This document shows, one piece after another, positions 46,560-54,577 of a DNA stretch of 64,000 nucleotides. The notes beneath the pieces were generated by a model, which did no database searches, had not been told where the DNA came from, and worked only from the letters and a program-made list of their open reading frames with translations. Position 1 is the first letter of the stretch; every line of letters starts with the position of its first letter. A program made the position numbers and the translations under genes. The stretch comes from CAWKMN01 sp963850765. GTDB taxonomy: Bacteria > Chloroflexota > Anaerolineae > Aggregatilineales > Aggregatilineaceae. Where the stretch lies: positions 62,001 to 126,000 of the forward strand of contig CAWKMN010000009.1 in the NCBI GenBank assembly GCA_963850765.1, given 5' to 3'.

Positions 46560-47342
46560 ATGCATGATCTAACTCCCTGTCTGGAAGTGCGCGGCGTCAG
46601 CAAGACCTTTCACGATGGTGCGCGGCCTGTCGTCGCGCTGGAGGATGTGAGTTTTGCCGCCTATCCGGGCGAATTTATCACCATCATCGGGCCGAGCGGA
46701 AGCGGCAAAAGCACGCTGTTTAACCTGCTCACCGGACTGACCGCGCCCGACAGCGGCGAGATCGTGATCGAGGGCGAAGCGGTGCGCCGTCAGGACGCGG
46801 GGCGGGTGGGTTATATGCCGCAGCGCGATCTGCTGCTGCCGTGGCGGACCGTGCTCAACAACGTCATCCTGGGGCCGGAGATCGACGGGCGCTCGAAGCG
46901 GGCGGCGCGTCAGCAGGCGCGCGACCTGATGCCGCTGTTCGGGCTGGACGGGTTCGAAAACGCCTTCCCCGATACGCTCTCCGGCGGGATGCGCCAGCGG
47001 GCCGCGCTGCTGCGCACGTTCCTGACCGGGCGCGATGTGCTGCTGCTGGATGAGCCGTTCGGGGCGCTGGATGCCCTGACGCGCCGCGAGCTTCAGCGCT
47101 GGCTGCTCGGCGTGTGGTCGCGCTTCCGCAAGACGATCCTGTTCATCACGCACGACGTGGAAGAAGCGGTCTATCTGGCGGATCGCGTGCTGGTCTTCAG
47201 CGCGCGCCCCGGCCGGATCACGAAGGAACTGCGCGTCGATCTGCCCCGCCCGCGCGAAACCGTCTCGCTGCTCTCCGAGGATCTGCGCCGCCTGGAAGCG
47301 GATCTGCTCGCCGCGCTCGAAGCCGGCAATGGGCATAGGTGA
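46560..47342 (+). CDS. ABC transporter ATPase, thiamine-precursor importer (ThiZ-like)
   Basis: 260 residues of the SsuB/TauB type. Walker A GPSGSGKSTLFN (residues 39-50), Q-loop in YMPQRDLLLPW, signature LSGGMRQRAALLRTFL, Walker B VLLLDEPFGALDALTR, switch His in LFITHDVEEAVYLADRV. C-terminal RPGRITKELRVDLPRPRE is usual for this subfamily. Two repeat clusters separate it from the binding protein, but the orientation and order (riboswitch-thiN-permease-binding protein-ATPase) fit one regulon. Confidence 0.93.
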   Translation: MHDLTPCLEVRGVSKTFHDGARPVVALEDVSFAAYPGEFITIIGPSGSGKSTLFNLLTGLTAPDSGEIVIEGEAVRRQDAGRVGYMPQRDLLLPWRTVLNNVILGPEIDGRSKRAARQQARDLMPLFGLDGFENAFPDTLSGGMRQRAALLRTFLTGRDVLLLDEPFGALDALTRRELQRWLLGVWSRFRKTILFITHDVEEAVYLADRVLVFSARPGRITKELRVDLPRPRETVSLLSEDLRRLEADLLAALEAGNGHR

Positions 47343-47366
47343 TGAAGCGTCCTTATAGGAGCCGAT

Positions 47367-47687
47367 GTGGACATGAAAGATTATCTCATTGTTGCCTTAG
47401 GTTTTTGCTCTTGGATACTCATTGTTTCTGTCCTTGAACGATGGTTAATGCTCCGAAGACGAATGGAGGATTATTTGCGGGGCAACCGAGAAGTGGGGAA
47501 AAGCAGAAAAAAGGTGAAAAAGAGTAGAGTTCTGCTAGCGAGTTCTCAAAAAGCTACAGAAAGCAGTTCTCTTTTTGCCTTACGATCTCTGTGCTCTCTG
47601 CGTCTCTGCGGTTCAAAATTCTTGTGCCAAACGCGGCAGGTGACGTATAGTAGGGAGGGTGAAATTGAACTGCCGCGAGAGGATGTT
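47367..47687 (+). other. low-GC stretch with a possible small membrane peptide and a repeat end
   Basis: An open frame from GTG 47367 encodes DYLIVALGFCSWILIVSVLE, a plausible membrane helix, then a basic region, and is fused in frame to the next gene. The base composition is far lower in GC than the surroundings. From about 47575 the DNA is a copy of the CTCTGCGTCTCTGCGGTTC repeat seen near 54470 and 51150, so the fused frame is probably accidental. I cannot decide whether the first 50 codons are a real small protein. Confidence 0.3.
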
Positions 47688-48464
47688 ATGGCGTTGTTAC
47701 CGATGGATCTGCAAAAATTACCGCCGCAAGCGCTGGACGTGATCCGCTTCCTGAGCACGCACGGCGAGCAGGGCACCGTCGATGAGATTGTCGAGGGGAC
47801 CGGTCTCACCAAGCGCGGATTCCGCAAGGCGATCCGCCGGCTGGTGACGCGCTTTTATGTGGACATGCCGCAGCAGGATTTTTACGTGCTGACCCGGCAG
47901 GGCCGCGAGGCGGCCGACGATCTGCGGGCCTATGACGGCGACGCATCCACTGCCGCGTCGGCAGCAGCGGTCGAACCGGCCCCGATCGAGGCGGAAGCAG
48001 AAACAGCCCCAACCGAAGCAGCAGAAGCTGAGGCAGATACGCCGCCTCCACCGGCACCCCGCCACGCGCGGCGGTTGTCGGTGCTCGTCCCGAGGGAATT
48101 GGTGATCCGGTGTGCGGTGACGCTGCGCGCCGGGTTTGATGCGCCGCCCGCCAATGATCCCGCGCCGCTCGATGCGCCGGGGCGCGTGATCCTGCGCCTG
48201 AGTGCGCCGGGCTGCGACGTGGATCCGGTCGAGCGCCCGATTGAGGTTGCCGTCAGCGCCGCCGCCGGCCCGGTGAGCTTCCACGTCACGCCGCGCCAGG
48301 AGGGTCCCGTGCGGCTCCGAATCGAGGCGTACCAGTTGGTACCAGAAGGGGAGCTTCAGCCCATCGGCGGGATGTTCTTTGATCTGAACGCGGCCGGTTT
48401 CCCCACGCCGGACAGCGGCGAGGTCAAGGTGTTGGGCGCGGTGATGCGGCTGTATACGTCATGA
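47688..48464 (+). CDS. winged-helix-like protein of unknown function (258 aa)
   Basis: From ATG 47688 (GAGAGGATGTT upstream). Residues 1-80 look like a winged helix: LPPQALDVIRFLSTHGEQGT, VDEIVEGTGLTKRGFRKAIR, VDMPQQDFYVLTRQGREAAD. An Ala/Glu/Pro-rich linker (about 85-125) leads to a beta-rich C-terminal domain (RRLSVLVPRELVIRCAVTLR, RVILRLSAPGCDVDP, GPVSFHVTPRQEGPVRLRIE) of unknown family. A transcriptional or effector-sensing role is possible, not shown. The longer frame from 47367 is rejected because it crosses a repeat. Stop overlaps the next start (ATGA). Confidence 0.65.
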   Translation: MALLPMDLQKLPPQALDVIRFLSTHGEQGTVDEIVEGTGLTKRGFRKAIRRLVTRFYVDMPQQDFYVLTRQGREAADDLRAYDGDASTAASAAAVEPAPIEAEAETAPTEAAEAEADTPPPPAPRHARRLSVLVPRELVIRCAVTLRAGFDAPPANDPAPLDAPGRVILRLSAPGCDVDPVERPIEVAVSAAAGPVSFHVTPRQEGPVRLRIEAYQLVPEGELQPIGGMFFDLNAAGFPTPDSGEVKVLGAVMRLYTS

Positions 48465-48946
48465 CGATCACGGTGATCAAGACCGACCACGCCGGGCGCG
48501 AAATCCTGCGTTACAGCGGGCGCGTGCTGGCGCGCGATGAGACGTTCGTCAGACTGGAAGCGTTTTTCAGCCGCCCCGACGTGCAGACGGCCTACCACAC
48601 CTTCCGCCACGGGGATCGGTTCATCGAGTGGTTTTACAGCGACCGCTGGTATAACGTCTTCGAGATGCACGATGTGGACGATGACCGGCTGGTGGGCTGG
48701 TACTGCAATATCGCGCGCCCGGCGGTGATCACCGGGGATACCATCCGCGCCGACGATCTCGCGCTGGATGTGTTCGTCGCGCCGGATGGGACGATCACCG
48801 TGCTGGACGAGGACGAGTTCGCCGCGCTGCCCCTGGACGAATCCACCCGCGACCACGCGCGCGCCGCCCTGGACGCGATCCAGCGCCTCGTGGAAATGCG
48901 TCAGCCGCCGTTTGAGCGATTAGCCGGTTCGTTTACCCCTCCCTAA
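48461..48946 (+). CDS. DUF402 domain protein (161 aa)
   Basis: DUF402 proteins are small beta-barrel phosphatase-like/nucleotide-binding proteins. Here: TFVRLEAFFSRPDVQTAYHT, GDRFIEWFYSDRWYNVFEM, LVGWYCNIARPAVI, ALDVFVAPDGTITVLDEDEF. ATG 48461 overlaps the preceding stop, so translational coupling is likely. The last residues (GSFTPP) and the stop codon are supplied by the TTTACCCCTCCCTAA repeat, which abuts the gene. Confidence 0.88.
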   Translation: MTITVIKTDHAGREILRYSGRVLARDETFVRLEAFFSRPDVQTAYHTFRHGDRFIEWFYSDRWYNVFEMHDVDDDRLVGWYCNIARPAVITGDTIRADDLALDVFVAPDGTITVLDEDEFAALPLDESTRDHARAALDAIQRLVEMRQPPFERLAGSFTPP

Positions 48947-49049
48947 ATCCCTCCCCGCTCGCGGAGAGGGACTTGAGCCGAGTCTGGTTGCAGGCGCGTT
49001 CCCCTTTCTCCGTTTACGGGGAAAGGGGCCAGGGGATAGGGGTAAAGCT
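48930..49049. repeat. TTTACCCCTCCC family repeat overlapping a gene end
   Basis: TTTACCCCTCCCTAAATCCC at 48932-48951, then CGCTCGCGGAGAGGGACTTG, CCCCTTTCTCCGTTTACGGG, GGGATAGGGGTAAA to 49046. The outer ends TTTACCCC/GGGGTAAA are inverted. Confidence 0.75.
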
Positions 49050-49050
49050 C

Positions 49051-49878
49051 TCACCCCGGCAGCACAAACCCGCCCCACGTCCCGGTGAACAGATACCGCA
49101 CCAGATCGATCACGCCGATGATGCCCATCGCAAACACCAGCCCGATCAGCGCCGGCAGCAGCAGATCGCGCCCGCTTCGCGCGGCATTTTCGCGCCGCGT
49201 GGTGATCAGGAATGCCACCGATCCGATCACGCCGAACATGAACACCACGCCGATCGCGCTGATCACGCCAAACGCCGCGCGCAGCACCGGCTGATCGAGC
49301 AGCACCAGCGCCGCGACGATGGCGGCGATCGCGTATAACAGGCTCATATCGCCAAAGCCGCCAAGCACAGCACGGGTATCGGGCGCATTCCACGCCATCG
49401 AGTTGAAGACCGGCAGCACCACCGTGATCATCGCCAGCCCGAAGGTGGTCCCGGTGATCAGGCGCAGGGTGTTATGCGGCGTATACAGCGGCGTATAGAA
49501 GTCGAACACGCTCAGGTAGCTGTTCAGCCCATCAAACGCATACAGCGCGCCCAACACGCCCATCGCGAGCAAGACCTTCGTCGGCGGCAGATGGCTGGCG
49601 CGGGCGCGGCCTCGCCCGGCGAAATAGATGAGTCCGGTGATCACGCCCAGGTAGATGCCGGTGCAGCGCGCGCACAGCGGCAGCGGGCGATCGTGCGTGT
49701 GGAAGCTGCGCTCCGCGATGCGATGGCAGATGGCATAACCCACGGCATCCGCTTTGCCGAGCAGACCGGGCGGCGTGCCGTACAGCCACAGCCCGATGAT
49801 CAACCCGGCGAGGACGGCGACCACACCCACCATGATTCGCGAATAGGGACGCGGTAGAGAAGAAACGGAAACGCTCAT
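49051..49878 (-). CDS. DUF2085 membrane protein
   Basis: 275 residues, about seven helices. The DUF2085 signature is ICHRIAERSFHTHDRPLPLC followed by ARCTGIYLG: two Cys and a His pair suggest a metal or heme site at the membrane face. A further conserved-looking segment is ALYAFDGLNSYLSVFDFYTP with NTLRLITGTTFGLAM. ATG 49878 gives MSVSVSSLPRP. Convergent with DUF402; function unknown. Confidence 0.88.
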   Translation of the reverse strand: MSVSVSSLPRPYSRIMVGVVAVLAGLIIGLWLYGTPPGLLGKADAVGYAICHRIAERSFHTHDRPLPLCARCTGIYLGVITGLIYFAGRGRARASHLPPTKVLLAMGVLGALYAFDGLNSYLSVFDFYTPLYTPHNTLRLITGTTFGLAMITVVLPVFNSMAWNAPDTRAVLGGFGDMSLLYAIAAIVAALVLLDQPVLRAAFGVISAIGVVFMFGVIGSVAFLITTRRENAARSGRDLLLPALIGLVFAMGIIGVIDLVRYLFTGTWGGFVLPG

Positions 49879-49904
49879 AAGAAGCCTTTGATCTAAAACG
49901 CGTT

Positions 49905-50015
49905 ATGCATTTTTGGCCCCTATCCCCGGACCGTTTCCCGTGCGTGCCGGGCACGCCTGGAGAAGAGACCTCAAGTCCCTCTCCACTCTGTGGGGAGGGA
50001 TTAGGGAGGGCTAAC
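49905..50015. repeat. TTTACCCC-family repeat, reversed variant
   Basis: CCCCTATCCCCGGACCGTTT...GGAGAAGAGACCTCAAGTCC and CTCTCCACTCTGTGGGGAGG with GATTAGGGAGGGCTAA (49916-50012). No gene. Confidence 0.6.
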
Positions 50016-50068
50016 CCGCCGATCACATGACGGGAGTTTATACACCGCACGGACGCGCGGCAAGTTCC

Positions 50069-50077
50069 TGATATAAT
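50069..50077 (+). promoter_or_regulatory. extended -10 promoter of the SDR epimerase gene
   Basis: TGATATAAT: a TGn extension directly before a perfect TATAAT (50072-50077). No good -35, which extended -10 promoters do not need. Leader about 30 bases, with GGGAGGGG as ribosome-binding site. Confidence 0.6.
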
Positions 50078-50115
50078 GGAGGTATTCTGCGATTATTGTG
50101 GGAGGGGCTGACACG

Positions 50116-51057
50116 ATGCAAATCCTAGTCACTGGCGGAGCGGGCTTTTTGGGGAGCGCCCTCGTCCGGCGGTTGATCGCGTTGGGTCACGGCGTGCGCG
50201 TGATCGACGATCTCAGCGCGGGCGACCCGGCGCGCCTGCTCGATCAGGCCAGTTTTTCGCGTGGGGATGTGAACGACATCCCGCGCCTGTGGACGCTGCT
50301 GCAAGGCGTCGAGTGTGTGTATCATCTGGCGGCGCGGGTGAGCGTGCAGGAGAGCATGCGCTATCCGCGCGATTACAATGCCGTCAATGTGGGTGGGACG
50401 GTGAGCATCCTGGAAGCCATGCGGGACGTGGGCGTGCGGCGGCTGGTATTTGTCTCGTCCGGCGCGATCTACGGCGAGCAGACCGATCAGCCGCTCCGCG
50501 AGGATCTGACGCCCAATCCGCTTTCTCCCTACGCGGTGAGCAAGCTGGCCGCCGAACAGTACGTGCGGACGATCGGCCAGTTGTGGCAGGTCGAAACGGT
50601 GTGCCTGCGCGTGTTTAATGCGTATGGGCCAGGGCAGCAGTTACCTGTCACCCATCCCCCCGTGATCCCCTATTTCATTCACCAAACGCTGCACGGCGGA
50701 TCGCTCGTGACGCACGGCAGCGGCCAGCAGACGCGCGATTTTGTCTATGTGGACGATGTGACGAATGCGCTCATCGCCGCGGCGACCGCGCCGAACGTGG
50801 ATCGCTGCGTGATCAATGTGGGCAGCGGCACCGAGATCAGCATCAACCAGTTGGCCGCGCTGATCGAAACCATCACCGGACGCGAGCCGCAGTTGCTGCA
50901 CGTCGGTTCGCAGAGCGGCGGCGTCTCGCGGATGCGCGCCGATCTCACCCGCGCGCGTGATCTGCTGGGCTACACGCCGGAGGTCCACTTTGAAGACGGT
51001 CTGCGCCGCGTCATCACCGAAGACGAGCGCTTCGCCGCCAACGTACCGCGTGGTTGA
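50116..51057 (+). CDS. extended-SDR NAD-dependent sugar epimerase/dehydratase (GalE-like)
   Basis: 313 residues from ATG 50116. NAD-binding ILVTGGAGFLGSALVRRLIA, DDLSAGD, YHLAARVSVQESMRYP, catalytic Ser in VFVSSGAIYGEQ, YxxxK in SPYAVSKLAAEQYVR, and C-terminal RDFVYVDDVTNALIAA. UDP-sugar epimerase of the GalE/WbpP type is the best guess; with galT and galK in the same window it may supply UDP-galactose epimerisation, but it is 45 kb away and could equally serve polysaccharide synthesis. GTG-type upstream extension to 50098 rejected in favour of the ribosome-binding site position. Confidence 0.85.
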   Translation: MQILVTGGAGFLGSALVRRLIALGHGVRVIDDLSAGDPARLLDQASFSRGDVNDIPRLWTLLQGVECVYHLAARVSVQESMRYPRDYNAVNVGGTVSILEAMRDVGVRRLVFVSSGAIYGEQTDQPLREDLTPNPLSPYAVSKLAAEQYVRTIGQLWQVETVCLRVFNAYGPGQQLPVTHPPVIPYFIHQTLHGGSLVTHGSGQQTRDFVYVDDVTNALIAAATAPNVDRCVINVGSGTEISINQLAALIETITGREPQLLHVGSQSGGVSRMRADLTRARDLLGYTPEVHFEDGLRRVITEDERFAANVPRG

Positions 51058-51066
51058 TAAAAGCTG

Positions 51067-51275
51067 TTCACCACAGAGGGCACAGAGGACACAGAGAAGG
51101 ACAAATGGAAAAAAGAGAGAAAAGCAAGAGAAAAGACAAGATCGAACCGCAGAGACGCAGAGGACACAGAGGTTATCGAGAATCGAGAGGATAACCTGTA
51201 GGGGCGGGTTAACAAACCCGCCCTGCTCTCTTTTACCTGGTTTTTCTCTGTGTCCTCTGTGCCCTCTGTGGTGAA
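51067..51275. repeat. 209-bp inverted repeat with perfect 32-bp arms
   Basis: Arms 51067-51098 (TTCACCACAGAGGGCACAGA start) and 51244-51275 are perfect reverse complements. Inside are a second CGCAGAGACGCAGAGGACAC unit, an ATAACCTGTAGGGGCGGG-type repeat (51192-51222) and A-rich spacers. No coding potential. Similar single arms occur at 47590 and 54337-54490. Confidence 0.8.
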
Positions 51276-51293
51276 TCTTCTTTATTTATTAGT

Positions 51294-51322
51294 TTGACGG
51301 CGCTGGCGGGAACGAGTTTAAT
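51294..51322 (+). promoter_or_regulatory. promoter of the M28 peptidase gene
   Basis: -35 TTGACG (51294-51299), 17-base spacer, -10 TTTAAT (51317-51322). Start near 51329; ribosome-binding site CAGGAGAGAAAG before ATG 51362. Confidence 0.65.
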
Positions 51323-51361
51323 TAGGCACAGGAATCGTTCGGCATCACAGGAGAGAAAGCC

Positions 51362-52357
51362 ATGCGTCGTGCGACCGTGTTGATTCTGCTGGTGAGCTTA
51401 TTCGCGGCGACATTTCCCGCGCTGGCCCAGGAGGGAATCCCGGATTTTCAGGCCCAGATCGAAGCTGACGATGTGATGCCGCACGTTGAGGCGCTCTCGG
51501 TGGATATTGGCGCGCGGGTAGCCGGCAGCGAGCAGGAAGCCGAGGCAGCGGAGTATATCGCGGGGTGGTTTGAGGTATTGGGTTACGAGGTCGAGATCGT
51601 GGAATTTGACGTCGATCGGTCCGACGAAGATCCTGGGATGGAGCCGTTTGTCTCGCGCAACGTGATCGCCACCCGCGCGGGCGATGAGCAGATGATCGTC
51701 GTGGGCGCGCACATGGATTCGGTGGACGCGGCGACCGGCGCGGGCGATAACGCGTCGGGCGTGGCGGCGATGCTGGCGGCGGCGCAAGCCCTGGCCGATG
51801 TGGAGACGACTCACACGCTCGTGTTTGTCGCGTTTGGCGCGGAGGAAGTCGGGCTGGTCGGCTCGTACAACTATGTCGACGGCCTGGGCGACGACGTCGA
51901 GAATATCATCGCCATGATCAATCTGGATTCCGTGGGCGTCGGCACGAACCTGAACGTGTACGCCGGAGCGGTGGTCACGTGGCCGGAGAACGAAGCCGAT
52001 CCGCCCCAGTTCGAAGGCGGGCCGACCTGGGTGCGCGATACGGCGCTCGATCTCGCCGCCGAGATGGATCTGCCGTTTGGCACGACGCCCGATACCACCT
52101 GGGGCGGCTTCACCGGCGACTGGAGCGATCATTATCCGTTTGTCGAGGCGGGGGTGCCGGTCGCCTATTTTGAGGCGTGGCTGTGGGAAGGCGGCGAGGA
52201 TCCGTGGTGGGGCATCGAAACCGCCGAGGAGCCGGAGATCATGCACACCGAACTCGATACGATCGACGCCGTCGTGCCGGAGAAGGTCGAACACACGGCG
52301 GAACTGCTCGCGGCGACGGTGTACGTCATCGCCACGGGGCAGGCGGGGCCGGAATAG
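51362..52357 (+). CDS. secreted M28-family zinc aminopeptidase
   Basis: 331 residues with signal peptide ATVLILLVSLFAATFPALAQ. The five zinc-site residues are visible: His in VVGAHMDSVD, bridging Asp in GAGDNASGVAAM, general base and ligand Glu pair in FGAEEVGLVGSYNY, Asp in MINLDSVGVG, and His in EIMHTELDTID. N-terminal prodomain-like residues 25-90 precede the catalytic core. It would release N-terminal residues outside the cell. Own promoter. An isolated gene between repeat elements. Confidence 0.93.
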   Translation: MRRATVLILLVSLFAATFPALAQEGIPDFQAQIEADDVMPHVEALSVDIGARVAGSEQEAEAAEYIAGWFEVLGYEVEIVEFDVDRSDEDPGMEPFVSRNVIATRAGDEQMIVVGAHMDSVDAATGAGDNASGVAAMLAAAQALADVETTHTLVFVAFGAEEVGLVGSYNYVDGLGDDVENIIAMINLDSVGVGTNLNVYAGAVVTWPENEADPPQFEGGPTWVRDTALDLAAEMDLPFGTTPDTTWGGFTGDWSDHYPFVEAGVPVAYFEAWLWEGGEDPWWGIETAEEPEIMHTELDTIDAVVPEKVEHTAELLAATVYVIATGQAGPE

Positions 52358-52410
52358 TTCGGATCGCCGGGAATCGCCGGGAATGTATGTATCCAGAGAT
52401 TCGTTTTTGG

Positions 52411-52620
52411 AGGGGCGTATTGATGGGTCTTAAGATTAAACCCGGATACGCTGTATTGGTTTACCCCTATCCCCGTCCGACCTTTGGTCGGCACCCCTTC
52501 CCCGCACGCGGAGAAAGGGGAGACTTGAGTCCCTCTCCGTTTACGGGGAGGGATTTAGGGAGGGGTAAACTATAGGACATATCCGGCATAATTCTTTAAA
52601 TAGTATCAATACGCCCCTAC
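52411..52620. mobile_element. composite inverted-repeat element (MITE-like), copy 2
   Basis: Left: GGGGCGTATTGAT...TTAAGATTAAAC, CCGGATACG; right: CATATCCGGCATAATTCTTT, then ATCAATACGCCCC. The ends are inverted to each other with the shared order GGGGCGTATTGAT / TAA..ATTAA / CCGGATA. The middle is a full reversed TTTACCCC-family repeat with GTCCGACCTTTGGTCGGC. Length about 210 bases, no ORF. Confidence 0.55.
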
Positions 52621-52648
52621 GGAATCGGGAACTAACGGAAGGATTGCC

Positions 52649-52698
52649 AGCCCGGTTTATCGGGCTTCCGATGAACAGCCTGGGGCTTGAGTCCCAGG
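52649..52698 (+). other. two hairpins upstream of murJ
   Basis: AGCCCG-GTTTAT-CGGGCT (52649-52666) and CCTGGG-GCTTGAGT-CCCAGG (52679-52698), within the 100-base leader of murJ. Neither has a T-run. They may be leader structure or remnants of repeats. Confidence 0.4.
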
Positions 52699-52726
52699 CG
52701 ACCCACGCAACCACACAGGACCGATT

Positions 52727-54371
52727 ATGACCGACCAATCCCCCTCCGCCCGCGCGCTGTCCGGCGGGCAGATCGCCCGTGCCGCCGGGATCGTGATGCT
52801 GGCGTTTGTCGTCAGCGCCGTGCTGGGCATCGTGCGCCAGTCCGCGATCAACGCGACGTTTGGCGCGGGCGCGAAGCTCGATGCGTTCATGGCGGCGCAG
52901 CGCGTCCCGGAGACGCTGTTCGTGCTGGTGGCGGGCGGCGCGCTCGGATCGGCGTTTATCCCGGTGTTTGCGCGCTTCCTGGCGCTGGACGATGCAGCCG
53001 GGCGCGCAGCGGCTCGCCAACGGCGTGATCACGCTGCTGATCGCGGCGGCGACGCTGCTGGCCGCGATCGCATTTGTGCTGGCCGATCCGCTGGCGCGCT
53101 ACCTGCTCGTTCCGGATGCGGCGCGCAGCACCCAGGATCTCACCGCCGAGCTGATGCGGATCATGCTGCCGACGGTGATCATCTTCGGCGTCAGCGGGCT
53201 GATGATGGGCGTGCTCAACGCGCACCAGCGTTTCCTGACGCCCGCGCTCGCGCCGAGCCTGTACAACGTCGGGCTGATCTTCGGCGCGCTGGTGCTGGCG
53301 CGGAACGATAACGTCCACGGGCTGGCGTGGGGCGCGGTGATCGGCGCGGCGCTGCACATGCTCGTGCAGATCCCCGATCTGCTGCGCGTGAGCTTCCGCT
53401 ATCGCCCGGCGCTGAGCCTGAACATCCCCGGCGTGCGCGAAGTGCTGGTGCTGATGGGTCCGCGCGTGCTCGGACTCGGCATCGTGCAGGTGAATTTCTG
53501 GGTCAATACGGCGCTGGCATCGGGCATGGTGGCGGGCAGCGTGACCGCACTCTCGACGGCGTTTGTGCTGATGATGACCGTGTTGGGCGTGGTCGGGCGC
53601 AGCGTCGGGACGGCGGTCTTTCCCGACGCTCTCGACGCTCAGCGCGCAGCACGATGCAGATCAATTCCGCCGCACGTTGTCCGGCGCGCTGCGCAGCGTG
53701 TTATTCCTCTCGATCCCGGCCGGGATCGGGCTGGCGGTGGTCAGCCAGCCGGTGATCGCGGTGCTGTTCGAGCGCGGCGAATGGACGCGCACGGATACCG
53801 GCGGCACGGCCTGGGCGCTGGCACTGTTCAGCGTCGGGCTGGCGGGGCACAGCGTGCTTGAGATCCTGGTGCGGGCGTTTTACGCGCTGCACGACACCTG
53901 GACGCCCGTCACGCGTGGGGATGATCACCATGCTGCTGAATATCGCTGCTCTCGCTGGCGCTGATCACCGCGCTCGGCTACCCGGACAGCGACGAATTCG
54001 AGCGCGGGCCGTTCGGCGGGCTGGCGCTGGCGATGTCGGTCTCGACGGCCATCGAGAGCGCATGGCTGTGGATCATCCTGCGGCGGCGCGTGGGCGGGAT
54101 CGATGACCGGCGCGTGCTCGACGGCGCGGCGCGGACGCTGATCGCGGCGCTGCTCATGGCGGCGGCGGCAGGCGGCTTCCTGGTGCTGCTGCCCGATCTG
54201 CCGGTGCTGTTCCGCGCGCTCGGCGCGATGGGGATCGGCGCGGTGGTGTTCGCTGTCGCGGCGCTGCTGCTGGACGTCGAAGAGATCGAGATGATCCCGC
54301 GCCTGCTCATGCGGCGTGTCACGAAGAAAAGCTTGAACCACAGAGTACGCAGAGACACAGAGAAAGGATAA
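52727..54371 (+). CDS. murJ: lipid II flippase MurJ/MviN family, four frame breaks
   Basis: MOP-superfamily transporter that flips lipid II in peptidoglycan synthesis. Removing one base at each of four breaks (about 52995, 53622, 53906, 53945) gives 546 residues, a normal length. Visible: ARAAGIVMLAFVVSAVLGIV, RQSAINATFGAGAKLDAFMA, RVPETLFVLVAGGALGSAFI, then LMRIMLPTVIIFGVSGLMMG, VLNAHQRFLTPALAPSLYNV, NFWVNTALASGMVAGSVTAL, RSVLFLSIPAGIGLAVVSQP and AFYALHDTWTP. Four breaks in one gene contrast with clean genes either side. At two of them a G after CCC restores frame when dropped. The C-terminus (NHRVRRDTEKG) is encoded by a repeat that abuts the gene. Confidence 0.9.
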
Positions 54372-54490
54372 GGGAGAAGCGGGAGAAAAGCACGACCGTG
54401 CCACGATGCCGATGCTCTGTTGTTCAAATTCTTTCGTTTCCTCTTTTTTTCCTTTGTCTTTACTCTGCGTCCTCTGCGTCTCTGCGGTTC
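54337..54490. repeat. inverted repeat of the CACAGAG family at the murJ 3' end
   Basis: AACCACAGAGTACGCAGAGA and CACAGAGAAAGG at 54337-54368 are mirrored by CCTTTGTCTTTACTCTGCGT, CCTCTGCGTCTCTGCGGTT at 54452-54490. The first arm lies inside the annotated murJ 3' end. Confidence 0.65.
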
Positions 54491-54577
54491 ATCTTTTTTT
54501 CGCCGGATGTGCCAACCGCCCCGGTGTTTGGATTACAATCATCAACGTGGAAACCCGTTTCACCATCGAGGCACCGC

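Noticed and set aside
54398..54577. N-terminal extension of the CPA2 antiporter
   Set aside because: The residues are a translation of the CTCTGCGTCTCTGCGGTTC repeat; the natural membrane start is at 54578.
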